From contig NZ_JOEI01000014.1 in assembly GCF_000718095.1 (NCBI RefSeq), forward strand, positions 124,001-188,000: a stretch of 64,000 nucleotides of DNA, written 5' to 3'. The notes under the pieces are model-generated. The model worked only from the letters and a program-made list of their open reading frames with translations, did not search any database and was not told the DNA's origin. Positions 24,031 to 32,188 of this stretch are shown in pieces (the first letter of the stretch is position 1; every line of letters starts with the position of its first letter). This DNA is from Streptomyces scopuliridis RB72 (lineage in GTDB: Bacteria; Actinomycetota; Actinomycetes; Streptomycetales; Streptomycetaceae). A program made the position numbers and the translations under genes.

Positions 24031-24342
24031 GCTCGTTCCCCTTCCTGAAACCAGCTCATCGCAGCCGGCGGCCCCATGACAGGCGCTGTGTCACCGGCAT
24101 CGAACACATTGCTTCCAGCCCATTATCCCGCATGGCGGGACCCGATGACCAACATCGGACGGCATCGCTTGCGCAACGCGCTCTCGCAAAACCCCTCAAT
24201 TCGGCGATCCGCCTGCGATACTTCGCCGCCGTACGCTCCACCGGGGCCCGACTTTCTTAGACGCAGGTCACATGCCCGGCGTCGGCGATCTCCGCCATGC
24301 TGGGGCCGGACAGGACTGCCCGAGCCGCGAAGGGGACCGATC
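24031..24342. other. Divergent intergenic region between DUF3117 and enoyl-CoA hydratase genes
   Basis: About 310 bp that should contain both promoters. A GCGATACTT motif near 24216 could be the -10 of the hydratase gene. I see no further gene, strong hairpin or repeat. Confidence 0.4.
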
Positions 24343-25146
24343 ATGGCCGACACCGTGCTGTACGAGGTGGCTGACGGACTCGCAACGATCACGATCAACC
24401 GGCCCGAGGCCATGAACGCAATGAACGTCGCCGCCAAGGTCGCGCTCCGGGACGCGCTGCTGGCGTCCGCCGCCGATCCGGCCGTACGGGGTGTGCTGCT
24501 GACCGCCGCGGGCGACCGGGCGTTCTGTGTCGGACAGGACCTCAAGGAGCACACCGCGCTGCTCGAAGCGGACCGGGCGGCGGGCGGCGGCGACACGATG
24601 AGTACCGTGCGTGAGCACTACAACCCGATCCTGCGGGCGATCACCGAAATGCCCAAGCCGGTGGTGGCCGGTGTCAACGGGGTCGCGGCGGGCGCGGGCC
24701 TCGGGTTCGTCCTCGCGGCGGACTACCGGGTCGTCGCGGACACGGCAGCGTTCAATACGTCCTTCGCGGGGGTCGCGCTGACCGCGGACTCCGGGGTCTC
24801 GTGGACGCTGCCGCGGCTGGTGGGCCGGAGCCGGGCAACGGATCTGCTGCTCTTCCCGCGGTCGGTACCGGCCCGTGAGGCGCACGAATGGGGTCTGGTG
24901 AACCGGCTGGTGCCGGCCGCCGACCTGGCGGCCGAGTCCGCCGCCGTGGCCCGCGCCCTGGCCTCGGGCCCGACGCTCGCCTACGCGGCGATCAAGGAGT
25001 CCCTGGCGTACGGAGCGGGGCACTCACTGGCCGAGACCCTGGAAAGGGAGGACGAACTCCAGTCGCGGGCGGGCGCGTCGGAGGACCACACCATCGCCGT
25101 GCGCGCGTTCCTGGCGAAGGAGAAGCCGCAGTACGTCGGCCGTTAA
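24343..25146 (+). CDS. Enoyl-CoA hydratase/isomerase family protein
   Basis: A 267-residue crotonase-fold enzyme. It shows the CoA-binding and oxyanion segments AFCVGQDLKEH (about 64-74) and MPKPVVAGVNGVAAGAGLGFVLAADYRV (about 104-131), plus the C-terminal ALASGPTLAYAAIKESL helix. In the second motif the catalytic glutamate positions of classical hydratase are not clearly present, and AFNTSFAGVALTADSG is closer to PaaG/PaaB-like isomerases, so the reaction (hydration, isomerisation or other) is open. ATG 24343 has AAGGGGA upstream. It is convergent with the DNA glycosylase gene. Confidence 0.88.
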   Translation: MADTVLYEVADGLATITINRPEAMNAMNVAAKVALRDALLASAADPAVRGVLLTAAGDRAFCVGQDLKEHTALLEADRAAGGGDTMSTVREHYNPILRAITEMPKPVVAGVNGVAAGAGLGFVLAADYRVVADTAAFNTSFAGVALTADSGVSWTLPRLVGRSRATDLLLFPRSVPAREAHEWGLVNRLVPAADLAAESAAVARALASGPTLAYAAIKESLAYGAGHSLAETLEREDELQSRAGASEDHTIAVRAFLAKEKPQYVGR

Positions 25147-25165
25147 CGCCGGGTCCCGGCCCCCC

Positions 25166-25777
25166 TCAGCCCCGCGCCGTACCCGCGCTCGCGACGCTGT
25201 CCCGCACGAAGCAGTCCGCCAGATGATCGTTCACCAGACCGCACGCCTGCATCAGGGCATAGGCGGTCGTGGGGCCGACAAAGCGGATTCCGGCCTTCTT
25301 GAGGGCCTTGGAGAGCGCCGTGGACTCGTCGGTGACCGGCGGTACGTCGGCGGCCGTACGGGGGGCCGGGCGCTTCGCCGCGTCCGGTGCGTACGACCAG
25401 ATCAGCGTGTCCAGCTCGCCCGCCGGCCACTCCGCCAGGACGCGCGCGTTGGCCAGCGTGGCGTCGACCTTGGCGCGGTTGCGGATGATGCCCGGGTCGG
25501 CGAGCAGCCGCTCCCTGTCCGCGTCGGTGAACTCCGCCACCGACGCGATCTTGAACGAGTCGAAGGCACTGCGGAAGCTCTCGCGCCGGCGCAGGATCGT
25601 GATCCAGGACAGCCCGGACTGGAACGCCTCCAGACACAGCCGCTCGAACAGGGCGTCATCGCCATGAACCGGGCGGCCCCACTCGGAGTCGTGGTACGCG
25701 ACGTAGTCCTCGGCCGACAGACCCCACGGGCAGCGCGGCTTCCCGTCCGGCCCCGTCACCACAGCGCCCTCGCTCAC
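25166..25777 (-). CDS. tag: DNA-3-methyladenine glycosylase I
   Basis: A 203-residue TagI-type base-excision enzyme that removes 3-methyladenine from DNA. The family zinc ligands are visible: Cys in RCPWG near the start, His in VAYHDSEWGRP, and the C-terminal His and Cys in VNDHLADCF. LCLEAFQSGLSWITILRRRESFRSAF holds the base-pocket residues. The GTG at 25777 overlaps the stop of the DivIVA-like gene (GTGA), so translation is coupled. The order DivIVA-like then tag, with folP2 divergent nearby, is the one I recall from mycobacteria. Confidence 0.92.
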   Translation of the reverse strand: MSEGAVVTGPDGKPRCPWGLSAEDYVAYHDSEWGRPVHGDDALFERLCLEAFQSGLSWITILRRRESFRSAFDSFKIASVAEFTDADRERLLADPGIIRNRAKVDATLANARVLAEWPAGELDTLIWSYAPDAAKRPAPRTAADVPPVTDESTALSKALKKAGIRFVGPTTAYALMQACGLVNDHLADCFVRDSVASAGTARG

Positions 25778-26214
25778 CGGCCGGTCTCCTCTCCGGGCTT
25801 GTCGAAGAGGTCCCCCGGCTTGTCGAGGAGGTCTCCGGGCTTCTTGAAGAGGTCGGGCGAGGAGACCGCGGTGGCCTGGACCCCGGCGAGCGCCGACTCC
25901 AGCTCCGCGATCCGCGCGTCCCGCTCCGCCAGCTCCGCGCCGAGCCGGCCGAGCACCTCGTCCACCTCCGCCATCCGGTACCCACGCACCCCGACCGGCA
26001 GCCGCAGCGCCTCGACATCGGCGCGGCCGACGGGGCGGGTCAGCGGCAGGGGATCCACCAGCCGTTCCGGAGCGGCCTCCGGCAGGAGCGCGCGATCGCC
26101 GCCGCCGACGACCGCGAGCGTGACCGCGGCGACGACCACGACCATCGCGATGAGCAAGAACAAGAACACGAGCTTCTCCCCGGGCAGGAAAACGTCCGGT
26201 GCCGATCGTGCCAT
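25774..26214 (-). CDS. Membrane-anchored DivIVA-domain protein
   Basis: A 146-residue protein with one N-terminal membrane helix (about 15-37, KLVFLFLLIAMVVVVAAVTLAVV) and a short DivIVA-like motif LRLPVGVRGYRMAEVDEVLGRLGAELAERDARIAELESAL, which begins the coiled coil. The C-terminus contains a small internal repeat (LFKKPGDLLDKPGDLFDKPG). It may mark curved or polar membrane, but a polarity role is inferred only from the domain. Its stop overlaps the start of tag. Confidence 0.85.
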   Translation of the reverse strand: MARSAPDVFLPGEKLVFLFLLIAMVVVVAAVTLAVVGGGDRALLPEAAPERLVDPLPLTRPVGRADVEALRLPVGVRGYRMAEVDEVLGRLGAELAERDARIAELESALAGVQATAVSSPDLFKKPGDLLDKPGDLFDKPGEETGR

Positions 26215-26291
26215 GCCCCACTGACAGCCGGGGCCGTCCGCTCCGGGACGACTAAGGTCGCAGGCGGACGGACACGAGGAGGAATCAGGGG

Positions 26292-27164
26292 ATGCGCAGC
26301 GGGACTCTGCGGCTGGGACGTCGGGAATTCGACGCGCGTGAGCCGGTGATCATGGCGATCGTCAACCGGACCCCGGACTCGTTCTACGACCGGGGCGCGA
26401 CCTTCCGCGATCAGCCCGCCCTCGACCGGGTGGAGCGTGCGGTGTCCGAGGGGGCCGCCATCATCGACATCGGCGGGGTGAAGGCGGGGCCCGGCGAGGA
26501 GGTCACGGCCGAGGAGGAGGCCCGCCGTACGGTCGGCTTCGTCGCCGAGGTGCGCCGCCGACATCCCGATGTGGTGATCAGCGTCGACACCTGGCGGCAC
26601 GACGTCGGTGAGGCGGTCTGCGAGGCGGGCGCGGATCTGCTCAATGACGCGTGGGGCGGGGTGGACCCGCGGCTGGCCGAGGTCGCGGCGCGGTACGACG
26701 TGGGGCTGGTCTGCACGCACGCCGGAGGGGCGGAGCCCAGGACCCGGCCGCACCGGATCGCGTACGACGATGTGATGGCGGACATCCTGCGGGTCACCCT
26801 CGGGCTCGCCGAGCGCGCCCTGGAGCTGGGCGTCCGCCGGGACCGGATCATGATCGACCCCGGCCATGACTTCGGCAAGAACACCCGGCACTCCCTCGAA
26901 GCGACCCGCAGGCTGGGCGAGATGACGGAGACGGGCTGGCCGGTGCTGGTCTCGCTCTCCAACAAGGACTTCGTCGGCGAGACGCTCGACAAGCCGGTCA
27001 AGGAGCGGCTGACCGGCACCCTCGCGACGACCGCCGTATCGGCATGGCTCGGGGCCCGGGTCTACCGCGTCCATGAGGTCGCGGAGACGAAGCAGGTCCT
27101 GGACATGGTGGCGGCCATCGCGGGCCATCGTCCCCCGGCGGTGGCCCGCCGTGGTCTGACCTGA
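26292..27164 (+). CDS. FolP2-type dihydropteroate synthase homologue
   Basis: A 290-residue TIM-barrel protein of the dihydropteroate synthase family. The first signature loop reads MAIVNRTPDSFYDRG where true DHPS has NVTPDSFSDGG. The pterin-site Asp (IDIGGVK), SVDTWRHDV, ND(A)WGG, DPGHDFGK and SNKDFVGE are retained. Its neighbours match the mycobacterial folP2 locus, whose product is thought not to be the main folate enzyme. It could act on a different pterin-like substrate. GAGGAGGAATCAGGGG precedes the ATG, and TAAGGT (26253-26258) is a likely -10. Confidence 0.85.
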   Translation: MRSGTLRLGRREFDAREPVIMAIVNRTPDSFYDRGATFRDQPALDRVERAVSEGAAIIDIGGVKAGPGEEVTAEEEARRTVGFVAEVRRRHPDVVISVDTWRHDVGEAVCEAGADLLNDAWGGVDPRLAEVAARYDVGLVCTHAGGAEPRTRPHRIAYDDVMADILRVTLGLAERALELGVRRDRIMIDPGHDFGKNTRHSLEATRRLGEMTETGWPVLVSLSNKDFVGETLDKPVKERLTGTLATTAVSAWLGARVYRVHEVAETKQVLDMVAAIAGHRPPAVARRGLT

Positions 27165-27307
27165 CCCGTCCCTCCAGGTGATGACCGGAGGTTCCCGCGT
27201 AGCCCTTCGGACGGACACCGGAACCCATACGCCGTTGGATTCGCCGCCCTCTCCCCCCGCCGTAGCTTCGTGGTCAAGGCAGCAGATGATCAGGAGGCCG
27301 CGGAAAC

Positions 27308-28351
27308 ATGTACGGCAAGGCGTTCGCACCCGAATACCAGGGCGAGTTGAAGTCGGCGCTGGGGGTGAATTCCTCGTACGAGGAGGTGCTGGCCACGGCG
27401 GGCGCGCTGCGGCGTACGGCCGCCACCCCGCTGGAGGAGGCGCGCGCCTCGCTCGCCGTGGCCGAGGCCAGCCGGCGGCTCGGCAGGGTGGCGGAGGCGG
27501 GCGGGGCCTGGCGGGCGAGCTACCGCAGCGCCCGGCGGGCCGGTGAGCCGGGCGCCATGGCGTGGGCCCTGTGGAGCGGCGGCACCCTGGCCAGGCAGTG
27601 CGGCACGCTCCCGCTGGCGCGCCGGCTGCTGACGCACGCGTCGGATCTCGCGGCGGGCAGCGGCGACCGGATCGCGCGCGGCTACTGTCTGGCGGGCCTC
27701 GCCGAGACCGGCCGTATCCAGGGCGACTACGAGGCCGTGGCCGGTCTGCACGAGGAGTTACTCGCGGAGGCCAGGGCCCACGGCGAGGCCCGGCACATCG
27801 TCTGGGCGCTGTCGGGCATCGCGCAGATGCACCGCAACACCGGCGAGCTGGACACGGCGCTGGAGATGTTCGAGGAGTCGGTACGGATAGCCGCCGACGC
27901 GGACGACGCCCGGGGCCGTGCCTGGTCCCTGCGCGGGGTCGCGGACATCCTCTCCGCCCAGGGCCACCCCGAGCGGGCCCTGACTTTGCTGTCCGAGGCG
28001 GAGGCGATCTGCCGCCGGATGGATCTGGCGAGCGCTCTGGCCTACAACCACAAGATGCGCGGCAATGTCCTCTACCGGGCGGCCCGGTACGCGAGCGCGC
28101 GACGGATGTACGCGCGGGCGCTGGCAGAGTTCCGGGCGATCGACGAACGGCGGGGCGCCGTGCTGTCCCGGCTGGGCCTGGTCAAGTCCCGGCACTTCCT
28201 GGACCGGCCGCGGGCGCTGACGCTGCGTGATCTCGAAGGTCTGGAGCGCGAGGTGGCGCGGATCGGGCTGCTGCACGCCGGAAAGATGGTCAGTGCTTTC
28301 CGGTCGCAGCTGTCGATGGCCCCCCAGGTCAGTTGCGCGTCTCCTTCGTGA
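27308..28351 (+). CDS. Tetratricopeptide-repeat protein
   Basis: A 347-residue all-helical protein with about six to seven TPR-like units, for example EARASLAVAEASRRLGRVAEAGGAWRASYRSARRAG, RHIVWALSGIAQMHRNTGELDTALEMFEESVRIA and ALAYNHKMRGNVLYRAARYASARRMYARALAEFRAI. No enzyme domain or membrane segment is present. TPR proteins mediate protein contacts; the partner is unknown. Its 3' end overlaps the convergent LOG-family gene by 23 bp. A TAGCTT box near 27261 may be the -10. Confidence 0.82.
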   Translation: MYGKAFAPEYQGELKSALGVNSSYEEVLATAGALRRTAATPLEEARASLAVAEASRRLGRVAEAGGAWRASYRSARRAGEPGAMAWALWSGGTLARQCGTLPLARRLLTHASDLAAGSGDRIARGYCLAGLAETGRIQGDYEAVAGLHEELLAEARAHGEARHIVWALSGIAQMHRNTGELDTALEMFEESVRIAADADDARGRAWSLRGVADILSAQGHPERALTLLSEAEAICRRMDLASALAYNHKMRGNVLYRAARYASARRMYARALAEFRAIDERRGAVLSRLGLVKSRHFLDRPRALTLRDLEGLEREVARIGLLHAGKMVSAFRSQLSMAPQVSCASPS

Positions 28352-29078
28352 CGAGCGCGACCGCCTCGTCCACGTCGTCCGTGACATGGAAGAGCAGCAG
28401 ATCCTTCTCGGACGCCTTGCCCTGGCCCACGACGGTGTCCCGCAGCCAGTCGACGAGGCCGCCCCAGTACGCCGTACCGAACAGGACGATCGGGAAGCGG
28501 GTCACCTTGCGCGTCTGGACCAGCGTGAGCGCCTCGAACAGCTCGTCCAGCGTGCCGAGGCCGCCCGGCAGGACCACGAAGCCCTGCGCGTACTTGACGA
28601 ACATCGTCTTGCGGACGAAGAAGTAGCGGAAGTTCACGCCGATGTCGACATGGGGGTTGAGCCCCTGCTCGAAGGGCAGCTCGATGCCGAGTCCGACGGA
28701 GACGCCCTGCGCCTCGCGCGCCCCTCGGTTCGCCGCCTCCATGGCGCCGGGCCCGCCGCCGGTGATCACCGCGAATCCGGCGTCGACCAGCGCGCCGCCG
28801 ATCCGGATGCCCGCCTCGTACTCGGCGGAGCCCGCCGGGGTGCGGGCGGAGCCGAAGACGCTGATGGCGCTGGGCAGTTCGGCGAGGGCGCCGAAGCCCT
28901 CCACGAACTCCGACTGGATACGCATCACCCGCCAGGGATCGGTGTGCACCCACTCCGAGTCGCCCTCGGTGTCCAGCAGCCGCTGATCGGTCGTGCCCGC
29001 CTGCACCTGTCCCCGGCGGCGGATCACCGGTCCGAGCCGCTGCTCCTCCGGCTTCCGCTCTCCGTCAGGCATGCCCAT
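28329..29078 (-). CDS. LOG/TIGR00730 family Rossmann-fold protein
   Basis: A 249-residue protein of the TIGR00730 (LONELY GUY-like) family, which includes cytokinin riboside 5'-monophosphate phosphoribohydrolases. Signatures: ISVFGSARTP, VITGGGPGAMEAANRGA and VVLPGGLGTLDELFEALTLVQ (the PGGxGTxxE motif). It was formerly misnamed lysine decarboxylase. An N-terminal extension of about 75 residues precedes the domain. ATG 29078 is chosen (GGAGGGAG at ideal spacing) over the ATG at 29129. In mycobacteria the homologue, Rv1205, makes cytokinin; for this one that is inference. Confidence 0.9.
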   Translation of the reverse strand: MGMPDGERKPEEQRLGPVIRRRGQVQAGTTDQRLLDTEGDSEWVHTDPWRVMRIQSEFVEGFGALAELPSAISVFGSARTPAGSAEYEAGIRIGGALVDAGFAVITGGGPGAMEAANRGAREAQGVSVGLGIELPFEQGLNPHVDIGVNFRYFFVRKTMFVKYAQGFVVLPGGLGTLDELFEALTLVQTRKVTRFPIVLFGTAYWGGLVDWLRDTVVGQGKASEKDLLLFHVTDDVDEAVALVTKETRN

Positions 29079-29206
29079 GAGCTGCTCCCTCCGCTGCTGT
29101 GCGTTTGTTCTGGGCAAGGGTAGGTCCACGCACGTGACAAACGACGAAATTCCGGCAGTCGATCAGACCCTCACTCAGTGAGCGCTCCGCCCGGCCAGGG
29201 TGTCCG

Positions 29207-30286
29207 TCAGCCGGTGAGCCAGTCGCGCAGACGGTTCTCGCAGTGGGTGATCCGCTCGACCGCCACATGTTCGTCGCGCTTGTGGGCGAGCAGCGCGTCC
29301 CCGGGGCCGTAATTGACCGCGGGCACCCCGAGCGCGCCGAAGCGCGACACATCGGTCCAGCCGAACTTGGGCTGTGCCGTGCCGCCGACGGCGGCCATGA
29401 AGGCGGCCGCGGCGGGGTGCGAGAGACCCGGCAGGGCCGCCCCGGAGTGGTCGTCCACTGTGAACTCCGTCACCCCGCAGTCCGCGAAGACCTCGTGGAC
29501 GTGGGCGAGGGCCTCCTCCTCGCCGCGGTCGGGTGCGTAGCGGTAGTTCACGACGACCGTGCACGCGTCCGGGATGACGTTGTTGGCGACACCCGCCTCG
29601 ATCCGTACGGCGTTGAGGCCCTCGCGGTACTCCAGGCCGTCGATCACCGGCCGGCGCGGCTCGTACGCGGCGAGCCGGGCCAGGATCGGCGCGGCGGCGT
29701 GAATGGCGTTGGACCCCATCCAGCTGCGCGCGGAGTGTGCCCGCTCACCTGTCGTATGGAGGAAGACCCGGAGCGTGCCCTGACAGCCGCCCTCGACCTC
29801 GCCGTCGGAGGGCTCCAGCAGGACCGCGAAGTCGCCCTCCAGCCAGTCGGGATGGGCCTCTGCCATATGTCCGAGACCGTTGAGATGTGCGGCGACCTCT
29901 TCGTTGTCGTAGAAGACGAAGGTGAGGTCGCGGTTGGGCTCGGGGACGGTCGCCGCGATCCGCAGCTGTACGGCGACGCCCGACTTCATGTCGCTCGTAC
30001 CGCATCCCCACAGCACCCCGTCGTCGTCCAGCCGGGAGGGCACGTTGCCGGCGATCGGGACGGTGTCGATATGTCCGGCGAGGATGATCCGCTCGCCACG
30101 CCCCAGCCGGGTCCTGGCCACCACGTTGTTGCCGTAACGGTCGACGGTGAGATGCGGCAGCGCCCGCAGCGCCTCCTCGATCGCGTCGGCGAGGGGCTTC
30201 TCCTCGCCGCTGACCGACGGAAAGTCGACCAGGCGGGCGGTGAGCGCCGGGGCGTCAAGAGTGAGGTCGAGCACGTTCTCAGACAT
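29207..30286 (-). CDS. dapE: Succinyl-diaminopimelate desuccinylase
   Basis: A 359-residue M20 metallopeptidase-family enzyme that hydrolyses N-succinyl-LL-diaminopimelate in the DAP/lysine and peptidoglycan precursor pathway. The metal sites are ILAGHIDTVP (His/Asp) and VFYDNEEVA (Glu-Glu), and a third His lies in LAHKRDEHV near the C-terminus. The dimerisation insert is in the middle. ATG 30286 is supported by a TAGGGT box ending 7 nt upstream, consistent with a leaderless mRNA. The partner aminotransferase dapC is about 2 kb away. Confidence 0.93.
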   Translation of the reverse strand: MSENVLDLTLDAPALTARLVDFPSVSGEEKPLADAIEEALRALPHLTVDRYGNNVVARTRLGRGERIILAGHIDTVPIAGNVPSRLDDDGVLWGCGTSDMKSGVAVQLRIAATVPEPNRDLTFVFYDNEEVAAHLNGLGHMAEAHPDWLEGDFAVLLEPSDGEVEGGCQGTLRVFLHTTGERAHSARSWMGSNAIHAAAPILARLAAYEPRRPVIDGLEYREGLNAVRIEAGVANNVIPDACTVVVNYRYAPDRGEEEALAHVHEVFADCGVTEFTVDDHSGAALPGLSHPAAAAFMAAVGGTAQPKFGWTDVSRFGALGVPAVNYGPGDALLAHKRDEHVAVERITHCENRLRDWLTG

Positions 30287-30293
30287 GGTGGTG

Positions 30294-30299
30294 ACCCTA
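30294..30299 (-). promoter_or_regulatory. -10 box of dapE
   Basis: TAGGGT on the minus strand ends 7 nt before ATG 30286; it is back to back with the promoter of the divergent gene at 30368. Confidence 0.5.
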
Positions 30300-30355
30300 A
30301 CGCCCCTCCCGGCGAGGAGCCGGGCGTCGGCGCCGTCCGCCGTCACCGCCTCCAG

Positions 30356-30361
30356 TACGGT
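30356..30361 (+). promoter_or_regulatory. -10 box for a leaderless gene at 30368
   Basis: TACGGT ends 6 nt before GTG 30368; no ribosome site is present. Confidence 0.55.
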
Positions 30362-30367
30362 GGCCTC

Positions 30368-31351
30368 GTGTCCGAGACCGCCTCCCCCTTCCGTCGCGGC
30401 CGCCTCCTGCGTATCGCGGCCGCCCTCGTCGTGCTGCTGGCCCTGGCCGCGTATGTGGTGGTCCAGTACGTGAGCGGTGGCGGCGGCCCCCCGCGCTGTC
30501 TCGTGCGCGCCGCGGACGCGGCGGGCGGCGACAGCCCCACGTACGAGATGACCCCGGAGCAGGCCGAGAACGCCGCGACGATCGCGGCGGTGGGCAGCAC
30601 CCGCGGGCTGCCCGAGCGGGCGGTCACGATCGCGCTGGCCACCGCCCTCCAGGAGTCCGCGCTGCGCAATCTGGACCATGGCGACCGCGACTCGCTCGGC
30701 CTGTTCCAGCAGCGCCCCTCGACGGGGTGGGGCACCGAGACGCAGATCCAGGACCCGGTCTACTCGGCGGGCCAGTTCTACGACCATCTCGTCAAGGTGC
30801 CCGGCTACTCGCGGCTGCCGCTGACCGAGGCGGCCCAGCGCGTCCAGCGCAGCGGCTTCCCGCAGGCGTACGCGAAGCACGAGCCGGACGCCGCGCTGCT
30901 GGCCGCGGCCCTCACCGGCCGGTCCGCCGCCACGCTGACCTGTACGGCGCCGAGCGGCGCCGAGCCCGGGGACCCGGCGAAGGTACGGGCCGCGCTGGTA
31001 CGGGACTTCGGGGCCGAGGTGCTGCCCGGCACCGACGCCGCGGGCCGGGCGGGGGCCTCGGGCACGGCCGCCGAGGTGTCCGTGCCCGTACCCGCCACGA
31101 CCGGCGGTTCGGAGAGCGGCGGCTCCTCGTCGCTGCGCGGCTGGGAGCTGGCGCACTGGGCCGTGGCGCAGTCCACCGCCCTGCGTATCGACGAGGTCAG
31201 CTACGCGGGCCGGGTGTGGAGCGCGAAGAACACGCGCTCGGCGAACAAGGGCTGGCAGCGGACCCGCGCCTCGGAACAGAGCGCGGGATCGGGCGCCGGA
31301 TCGGGCGCGGATTCAGGACTGGCGGAAGTTCGAATTCGCACTGCGCAGTAG
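30368..31351 (+). CDS. Membrane-anchored protein with lysozyme-like segment
   Basis: A 327-residue protein. It starts VSETASPFRRGRLLRIAAALVVLLALAAYVVVQYV, a basic N-terminus and one membrane helix, so the rest is extracytoplasmic. A segment at about 85-130 (ALATALQESALRNLDHGDRDSLGLFQQRPSTGWGT) resembles the glutamate and GLxQ motifs of lytic transglycosylase or goose-type lysozyme folds, so a cell-wall role is possible. The C-terminal part is Gly/Ser/Ala-rich. In some annotations similar proteins are called heavy-metal transporters, which this sequence does not support. The start is fixed by the promoter 6 nt upstream. Confidence 0.75.
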   Translation: MSETASPFRRGRLLRIAAALVVLLALAAYVVVQYVSGGGGPPRCLVRAADAAGGDSPTYEMTPEQAENAATIAAVGSTRGLPERAVTIALATALQESALRNLDHGDRDSLGLFQQRPSTGWGTETQIQDPVYSAGQFYDHLVKVPGYSRLPLTEAAQRVQRSGFPQAYAKHEPDAALLAAALTGRSAATLTCTAPSGAEPGDPAKVRAALVRDFGAEVLPGTDAAGRAGASGTAAEVSVPVPATTGGSESGGSSSLRGWELAHWAVAQSTALRIDEVSYAGRVWSAKNTRSANKGWQRTRASEQSAGSGAGSGADSGLAEVRIRTAQ

Positions 31352-31495
31352 TACGGCGGCGTCACCCGAACGGGCGAGTCCGCACCGCTCCGCACCGCAT
31401 TTCTTCCGATGATTGTGCCGCGCGCCCCTGATCCGGCGTTTCCCTTGGGAACACAGGGGAGTAACGGTTCGGCAGGGCCGCCGCCACGGGATCGT

Positions 31496-31523
31496 TTGCC
31501 CGTTTTTATCCGTAGCCGATAAT
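31496..31523 (+). promoter_or_regulatory. HrdB-type promoter of the secreted Ala-rich protein
   Basis: TTGCCC (31496-31501), a 16-bp spacer and GATAAT (31518-31523) form a near-consensus promoter. It would give a leader of about 110 nt. Confidence 0.7.
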
Positions 31524-31639
31524 GCGACGCATTACCAACTCTTTACCCTTGCCCGCCGCAACCTCCGCCGCCCTTTGAGGGGTTGTCACTACGTCCGATC
31601 GACGGACAAGCACTGTTTCTCTCCCTTCAAAGGAGCATC

Positions 31640-32086
31640 ATGTCCCTCCCTCTGACCCGTCGGATCGCCCGTGCCGCCCTGCTCGTCGCCGCGGGCGCGG
31701 CCCCGGTGATCGGTGCGGCCGGCGCGGCGAACGCGGCGGCGCTCCCGCAGGCCACCGACCTGGGTGCGGTGAGCGCGCTGGACGGCGCCGCCGTGGGCGA
31801 CACCGTCGACGGCGGTGCCCAGAAGGCGACCGGTGTGGTGGGCGACGCCGGCAGCAAGGCCGTCCAGAAGGGCGTCCCGGCCGCGGGCAAGACCGTCGGC
31901 AAGGTCGGCAAGACGGCGACGCCCGCCGTGCAGAAGGCGGCCGGTGACACCGCGGGCAGCGCCGGTCAGCTCCTGGGCGACACCGCCGCCTCCGCCACCT
32001 CCGCCACGGAGGGCGCCGCGCCGGCCGGCGGGCTCGGTGGCGGCCTGCCCACCGGCAAGCTGCCGGTGTCGCTGCCGCTCGGCTGA
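31640..32086 (+). CDS. Secreted Ala/Gly-rich low-complexity protein
   Basis: A 148-residue exported protein. A signal peptide (MSLPLTRRIARAALLVAAGAAPVIGAAGAANAA) ends near residue 33. The mature part is low in aromatic residues and made of loose repeats containing Val/Gly/Lys/Ala (QKATGVVGDAGSKAVQKGVPAAGKTVGKVGK). Similar Streptomyces proteins are sometimes labelled ATP-binding, but no P-loop is present. AAAGGAG precedes the ATG, and the upstream promoter is strong, so it may be abundant. Function unknown. Confidence 0.78.
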   Translation: MSLPLTRRIARAALLVAAGAAPVIGAAGAANAAALPQATDLGAVSALDGAAVGDTVDGGAQKATGVVGDAGSKAVQKGVPAAGKTVGKVGKTATPAVQKAAGDTAGSAGQLLGDTAASATSATEGAAPAGGLGGGLPTGKLPVSLPLG

Positions 32087-32113
32087 CACGCGCGCACGCG
32101 CACGCACGCGCGT
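32086..32113. repeat. 28-bp alternating purine-pyrimidine tract
   Basis: A strict alternation of purines and pyrimidines (CA and CG steps) runs from the last base of the stop codon at 32086 to 32113. Such tracts can adopt Z-DNA under negative supercoiling. Confidence 0.8.
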
Positions 32114-32126
32114 CGCGACAGCGGAC

Positions 32127-32163
32127 GAGGGGCCCGGGAAGCAGTCGCTTCCCGGGCCCCCTC
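32127..32163. terminator. Bidirectional terminator between the secreted protein gene and dapC
   Basis: GAGGGGCCCGGGAAGC pairs with GCTTCCCGGGCCCCCTC, leaving a 4-nt loop. It lies between two convergent genes. Confidence 0.85.
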
Positions 32164-32188
32164 GCGTGTCCTGTGCGGTACGGGCGGC

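Noticed and set aside
28329..29078. Lysine decarboxylase
   Set aside because: Historic misannotation; the PGGxGTxxE motif identifies the LOG/TIGR00730 family and there is no PLP lysine.
31640..32086. ATP-binding protein annotation
   Set aside because: No Walker A or other nucleotide-binding motif; it is a secreted low-complexity protein.
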